From the NCBI RefSeq assembly GCF_030463565.1, contig NC_134651.1, positions 12,784,734-12,848,733 on the forward strand: a stretch of DNA of 64,000 bases, in the 5' to 3' direction. The stretch is from Pelecanus crispus. Taxonomy: Eukaryota; Chordata; Aves; Pelecaniformes; Pelecanidae. Made by a program: the position numbers and the translations under genes. Positions 58,401-64,000 of the stretch are shown one piece after another (position 1 is the stretch's first letter; each line of letters begins with the position of its first letter). Below the pieces are notes generated by a model. That model did no database searches and was not told the DNA's origin. It was given only the letters and a program-made list of their open reading frames with translations.

Positions 58401-61400
58401 AGGGGGCGGCTGCAGGAGCCGAAGATGCCGTGTTTCCTGCACACTCTGGTCTGGCAGTTAGAGCAGCTGCTTCTGATTGTGGACACCCAGCAATCCTTGA
58501 GGAGTGGCTGCCACCAGCATTGGTGCCAAAATGCCTTGTCAGCTCCCTGGGACTGCATGCCAGCTGGGACCTCTGGAGAGCAGAGCTCATCCCCAGTCCC
58601 ATGCCAAGGTCTTGCTGATGGGGAATGGCCAGACCCTGCTGGGAGACCTCAGAGTGCTGGGGCTGATCCCTGTCTGCGTTTGCAGGAAGATGGATGTGTG
58701 ACTTCAGCATGCCCAAGCTGTACCTAAGCAAGCAAAACCCCCTACATAGATGCTTGAGGGCCAGCCTGGCTCCTTATATACCCCAGCCTTGATTAAAAGT
58801 GACTGGGAACAACATGTGAGCGAGCATCCCTTAAAGAAACCCGAGCCCAAAAAACAAGTCTTGAGAAAACTGGGCAGGCAGATGATGAAGTCCTCTCCTG
58901 CTGCTTGCAGCAGCCTTTGAGGATTGAGTGCCATGGAGCAGCAAAGCACCATTCCTGCAAAATGGGACATTGCAGATGCTGGGGGGAGAAGGGGTGGTCA
59001 GGTCATGTGGCAGTAAGGTCACTTACAAGTGCTGACCATTCTGGTCACTGGGAGGTCTCAGAGCTGTGTTTTCGTTTTGGAGAGGTTGGGCTGGAGGTGC
59101 TGCAACAGGGTGTGTGGGTTATTTGGCCCCTGGGTTAATGGGATGATTTTGGGATGGGATTGGTCTGTCAGGCACTATGGTCTGGGAGCATTGCCATGGC
59201 CTTGTCTTGCTGGGAAAGCAGCTGTCGGTCCTGGAGGGGACAGGCTGGGGTGAGCTGGTGGGCGCCATGGGTGGTTGATGGGAGGGGTGGGCTGCTGTGC
59301 AGGTTCCCTGGACTCCTAACCATGGACAACATGCACAGCCCTGATTTGTCCTGAGGGGTCCAGGCCCACAGCATCTCCTCCGTCCCGTTCCACCGAGAGC
59401 CTCGCCCTGCCTGTTGCTGAGCCTGCTGTAGGCTTGCAGAACATCTGCGTTTCCTCCCACCGCCCTCATTTTGCTTTCTCTAGTTTTGCTTTGAGTCGGC
59501 TCCAAGGTTTCTCCTTCTCTCTCTTCCTCCCTTTGGCGGGATGTGCTGCTCAAGGAGGATGCCGGCAGGCTGGATCCTGGCATGCGGGGGCTTGGTGGGT
59601 GAGCGGGGCAGCCTGTGCCCCCCAGCCAGGCAGGAGTCCTGGGCCTGCCCTCTCCACCACCCCCAAGACCAAACCCACTGCCCGTGGCACTGGGGCAGAG
59701 CCTTGTCAAAGGGGGCCAAGCTCTCTCCTTATGCCTGCAGGGACCACCACGAGGCCCGCTAAATAAACAGGGAGCCCAAACCCATTTGGGGTGGTACCTG
59801 CCTGCATCTTCACAGACACCTTCTTGCTTTAATCTCTCCCCATTGCTCATCATCCCTCTCCATCCCAGAAGTCCATGGGATGATGGGGCAACATCCCCTC
59901 TCTACAGTCCAGCTTGGGCATATCCCCATTTCCAGAGGATCCCCTTTGCCTCAAATCCACCCTGGGACAGGCGGACCCCTCTACTCCAAGGGCTTGACTA
60001 TGAAGACAGTCCGGCCTGAAAGGGATCCTACAGCCATTGCTTGTCCCTAGAGGTGGTGGGTTTCACCGTGATGGGGTGACAAGCGTTCACCATCAACAGC
60101 AGCAAGGTCGGAGGGGGACAGGGGCTCACAGAGCTGGCGTGGAGCCATGTCCCAGGAGGATACGGATGCCCAGTTCACCGTCTGCTTCAAGGAAGGGGAA
60201 AAAAGAGGATCCTTGAAACTCTAGATGAGTCAGCCTGCCTCCGTACCCAGAAAACTGCTGGAACAAATTAGTAAGGCCACCAAGCGGTAAACACCAAGAG
60301 GGCAGTGCTGGGGCTGAGAACACAGATTTAGCAGGAACACGTTGTGTCAAACCAACCTCATTTTCTCTTCATTAGGGTGATGGGCTGGGTACTGCAGAGA
60401 AAGCAGGAGTGATGCTATCTTCATGCTGCCTTACGTGACATTCTCATAAGCAAATTAGGGAAATGGAAAATTCTACCACTGTGGGTGGACGGCTACCCAA
60501 GAAGCTATATCCCATCAGCAGCTATCAATAGCTTGTGATGGCAGACACATTAAGCAGGGTTTTTCTGGGGGAAGCATGGCTCAAATGAAGGCAATATGCT
60601 ATTGAGGGAGGGTGTAGGTGCTGTCTGGGAGGAGGGTTAGAAATCAAATTCACCCTGATGACCCAGAGAAAAGAGCAAAAATGCCCTGAAAGAATGACTG
60701 ATGGAAAAGAATTGGTCATGTTTAGTGCAGGAGAAGATGAGGGAAGCCTTCAGAGTGGGAAAAAAGCCCTGGTGTGAAGCAAGCAGTGACAGAGGAGTGT
60801 TTAGTGTTATGCCCTGTTGCTCAGATGGCAGTCCATCTGTCTTGCAAGCCTTGCCATGCCCACAGACACAGCATCCCTGCTGCTGAGGAGATGTCCTGCT
60901 CTGCAGTCCTGCCTGGGGACTGGGCTTGAATGTCCCTTTCTGCCCCTCCTGGGGACTGCTGGCAGGGTGGACCCACCTGAGCATGGGGTGACCCCAAAGG
61001 GAAGGGATGGATGTCCCAGCAGGGATGGGATGCGCGTGGGCCAAGCAGGACAGTGTGGACACTTTGTCCCTGGGCTGGAGGTGCAGGAGACGCGGAGGCT
61101 GACACACAGCGAGAGATGGAGAGGAGGATAGAAAGCCTTGGGAAACCTTCCTCCTCTTGCCTGGGTGGCTCATGTGGGGGTGGGAGCTGAAGTAAAAAAC
61201 AATTTCAGGCTGTGTGAAAGTGGCAGGGAAATAACCGCCTGGGCTGTGCCTTGTATTTCCCTCCTTCACGCATCCCGTGGAGGATCCATGACCAGCACAC
61301 TGGGATGAAGAAGATTGGCAGGGTCCGTTCCCAGCAGGGACTCTCCAGCCCAGTGGGGTCGTGCCAGGGCTGGGACAGGGCTCGTCCCTGGTGCCTGCTG

Positions 61401-64000
61401 GGGCCGGGCTGCAGGGGGACCTGCAGGAGCTTTTGTTTCCAGGCAGGTGCCGGTAAGCGGCAAGGTGCTTGGGCAGCGCCGGGAGGTGTGCGCAAAGTGG
61501 AACAGGACGTCAAAGCAGTTTCAGCTCTGTGGGTGGTTCTGGGAAAGTCCCTTTAGTAAAAGCAAGTCAAGGGCTTTAATAGAGGGACCAGTGCCGGGCT
61601 CCGTCTCAGAGACGACTCCGAGGGCTTGGCGCATCGTGAGTTGTGATTTGAGTTGTGTTGCCATGACGTAACAGGGGGCCGGTTTCCATCACAGCTGGGT
61701 TTTGGAGGCAGGGGCCTGTCCCCGTGCCAGGGGTGCCACTGGACTCCCACTGAGCTGCGTGCCTAAATGGCAGCTTTTTGCCCGCCGTGGTGGGCAGCAT
61801 GGGGAGCAGTGTCTGTCCTGGTGGGAGCATCCCTCTGCCCCACGGCAGCAGCCTCAGGGAGGAAGGGCTGGGCTGAAACCACAGATCCCCCAGATGAAGT
61901 GATCGGTCTATTTGGGTGAATATGAGAGTGTCAGGAGAGAGGGCTGCCTCCCTGGGGGGCTCCTCCTCCTCAAAGCAGCTCAAGATGTTTAACACAGGTG
62001 CTGCCGCCCCTGAAGTAAAGGGGAGATGTCAAAACCTTTAGGTTTTTCCTGCATTCAACCACCACTGGGTAAATCTCAGCCCCTAACACAGAGAGGTCCA
62101 AGGGCATGAGCAGTTGCCACAGGGCAGGTGGTCCTGTCCCGGTCACCCTGCTGCTGATGGCTCCCCACACCATGCTGTGGCACAGCGGTGCCAGCAGTGC
62201 CACACAGTGTCACCTTTCTGCGCTAAGAGATTGGCTGCCCAGGAGACCCCTCTGTGGCAGGGTGTACCAAGAGGTCTTCTATAGTGAACCTATAGAAATG
62301 GGAGCCCCGTGCTCTGGTAAAGGAGTAGGAGGGGGGCCAGGGAGATCTGCTGCTCCCTCTCTTCCTCCCCATGCACCAGACCTGAGCCAGGGATGTCCCC
62401 CGTTCCCCACTGAGCATTGGAAATGCTGGTGGGATGACCCTTCCTTCACTGTCCTGCTTGTAGGGCACTGCCCCAACCCAAGAGGGACCCCATGTCCCCA
62501 CAGCAGGGCTCTTGCAAAGGGGGTGACTGAGGTCCTATCCACAGGTTAGGGCTTTGCTAGCTTTCCATAAGGATCCTGAAAACCTTGGCTTGGCTCCTCT
62601 GGTTCGAGGAAACCTCCTTTCCTTCCTTCTAGTCCTGCTCCAGATTATAGCATCAAGGCATAATTAAGGATGGAAGGATCTCCAAGCAGGGAAGAACCTC
62701 AAAACTGAAGATGAGCTTTGCCCCAGGACCTCGTCACCTCCCTCCACTCTCGCAGGAGGGGCAGCGCACATTGTGAAGATGCTGGAGGGCTTTTGGTACA
62801 AATGACTCGCTGGCTTTTCCCTTCCAGCAGCACAGATCAGAGGCTTCCTGCCAACCTGTGGTTACTGGGACTTATCTATGTATGACACCTGCCTCCCTTT
62901 TGGGATCTGGAGGATGAGCCTGATGTGCTGGTGCCTCTTAAGACCTCACAGCCGCTGCCACCTACTGCCAGCAGCCACTGTGCCCCTCTTGCGAGGCTAC
63001 GGGTGCCATCACCCACATCCTCAGCAATCCTGCTGCTCCAGCTGGCTCCAGGGCAGGGCCAGCTGCTGGCACTGCTGCCTGGGGCACCCAGGCTCTTGGG
63101 GTGTCAAGCCAGAAGAGCTGCCATGAGGACATACTTAATTTGAAACTTAACGTGAAGTATTTTAAGCCTGATTACTAGATCATTCTGCCCTGTTTTTAAA
63201 CAGAGGTCTGTCTTACTGCAGGTTTTAATATCCTACAGTCTTTGTGTTTAACCCTCCCTGCTTCTGGGAGCCTGCATGCTGCTCTGGGCACTCAACATGA
63301 GGAGCTGCCATAACTTTCCATGGTGGCTTCATCCTCAGCAGCCACCCAGCACATTTGCTCCAAGGCCAGGCATTTTGGGGTGCTTTTTTACCCTCTCTGT
63401 GCACAGGATGGTCTCCTCTGAAAGCTTCATGCTAAACAAGATAGATAGTTTTATTTCCATGGCAAGCTGAGCTTGCTTTATCAAGCTGCAGATCTTCCTC
63501 TAACTCAAGACCAGTTATCATTTGGCATCGTATCTAACCTGCTCCCTGTCCTGCATCGCTCTCCATGGGATGTCCTGGGGGACCTGTGCACATGGAGAGG
63601 GGTGAGCTGGGGGGCAGAGGGCTGCAGGCAGCCTGGCCCCGCTGTTTGTACCTTCCCTGGGTGCTCTCAGCTCAAAGCACACCTCCCCTCTTTCGGTTTT
63701 ACGTTCAGGGCCGTCCTCCCCGACTTTCCACCCTGCGGTTTCACATCAGGCCTTTTTCTGCTCGAGTTGGCTGAAAGTTGTTAAAAACAGCCCGTGCTTG
63801 GTGGCAGCTATCGAGAGAGATAAGGCTACCTGGTGCTTTATCAGCTGCTGAGTCCTGCATTTTTGGTGGGTTTCACTTCTGTTATTCCTATGCTGGGCAC
63901 GATCTCTGCCAGTTTGCTCCTGCTGCCGTGACAGTGATGGGCAGCCTGGCAGGGGGTTGCTTTTCCAACCTCTCTGCCTATGGACAGAGCAGCATCATGA
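55500..64000. other. Downstream flank of PDCD1, no gene seen
   Basis: I found no splice-bounded, protein-like exon on either strand. In human, a receptor-transporter gene and FAM240C lie next to PDCD1; I looked for such sequences and saw none. The LINE fossil at 60.1-60.7 kb is the only recognisable item. Many open frames of 60-300 codons here overlap on opposite strands and are GC-driven chance frames. Confidence 0.45.
60140..60680 (+). mobile_element. Degraded LINE reverse-transcriptase fragment (CR1-like)
   Basis: Diverged pieces appear in the order expected of a CR1/L3-type reverse-transcriptase region: AGAAAACTGCTGGAACAAAT, TGTGTCAAACCAACCTCATT, a stretch resembling the YLDFxKAFDTV block followed by GACATTCTCATAAGCAAATT AGGGAAATG, then AGCTATCAATAGCTTG. 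The frame is extensively decayed, so this is an old fossil. Assignment rests on remembered family words and boundaries are approximate. Confidence 0.55.

Noticed and set aside
61266-61671. Cys/Trp-containing frames downstream of PDCD1 considered as a possible RTP-type receptor transporter
   Set aside because: No zinc-finger pattern, no plausible splice structure and stops in all frames. The synteny expectation alone is not evidence.

Overview
The window is vertebrate nuclear DNA, almost certainly from a bird. Genes are compact with GT-AG introns of roughly 0.1-7 kb, the only interspersed repeats I could place are CR1-type LINE fossils, and the proteins encoded are vertebrate orthologs. The species cannot be fixed from sequence alone. 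GC-rich gene-dense parts (about 1-14.5 kb and 43.9-64 kb) flank a more AT-rich central part (about 15-43 kb).

Four genes are recognised and can be read exon by exon with consistent phases. (1) SLC51A, organic solute transporter alpha, + strand, nine coding exons, 11,954-14,296. (2) PCYT1A, CTP:phosphocholine cytidylyltransferase alpha, - strand, eight coding exons, 19,055-30,059, with its promoter probably in the CpG-rich block near 37 kb. (3) DYNLT2B (TCTEX1D2), a Tctex-type dynein light chain of the ciliary dynein-2 complex, - strand, five exons, 39,407-44,220, with a good RFX X-box just upstream of the ATG. (4) PDCD1 (PD-1), the immune checkpoint receptor, + strand, five exons, 49,338-54,844. 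SLC51A-PCYT1A-DYNLT2B is the order of human 3q29, whereas human PDCD1 is on 2q37.3. The two blocks are joined here.

Two further coding signals are not recognised. A set of seven splice-compatible exons on the - strand (7,721-10,835, poly(A) signal at 7,670) would encode a 169-residue hydrophobic membrane protein and lies head-to-head with SLC51A. A single 161-nt exon on the - strand at 47,333-47,493 has clean splice sites and a helical, coding-like translation; the rest of its gene was not found.

Non-coding landmarks are a perfect 35-bp inverted repeat with a 4-nt loop at 45.4 kb, a 400-bp pyrimidine hexanucleotide tract about 550 bp upstream of the PDCD1 start, a degenerate TG/TAGGG array at 9.7-10.1 kb, a CR1 fossil in PDCD1 intron 4 and a LINE reverse-transcriptase fossil at 60 kb. 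The first 7.6 kb and the last 8.5 kb hold no gene I can support.
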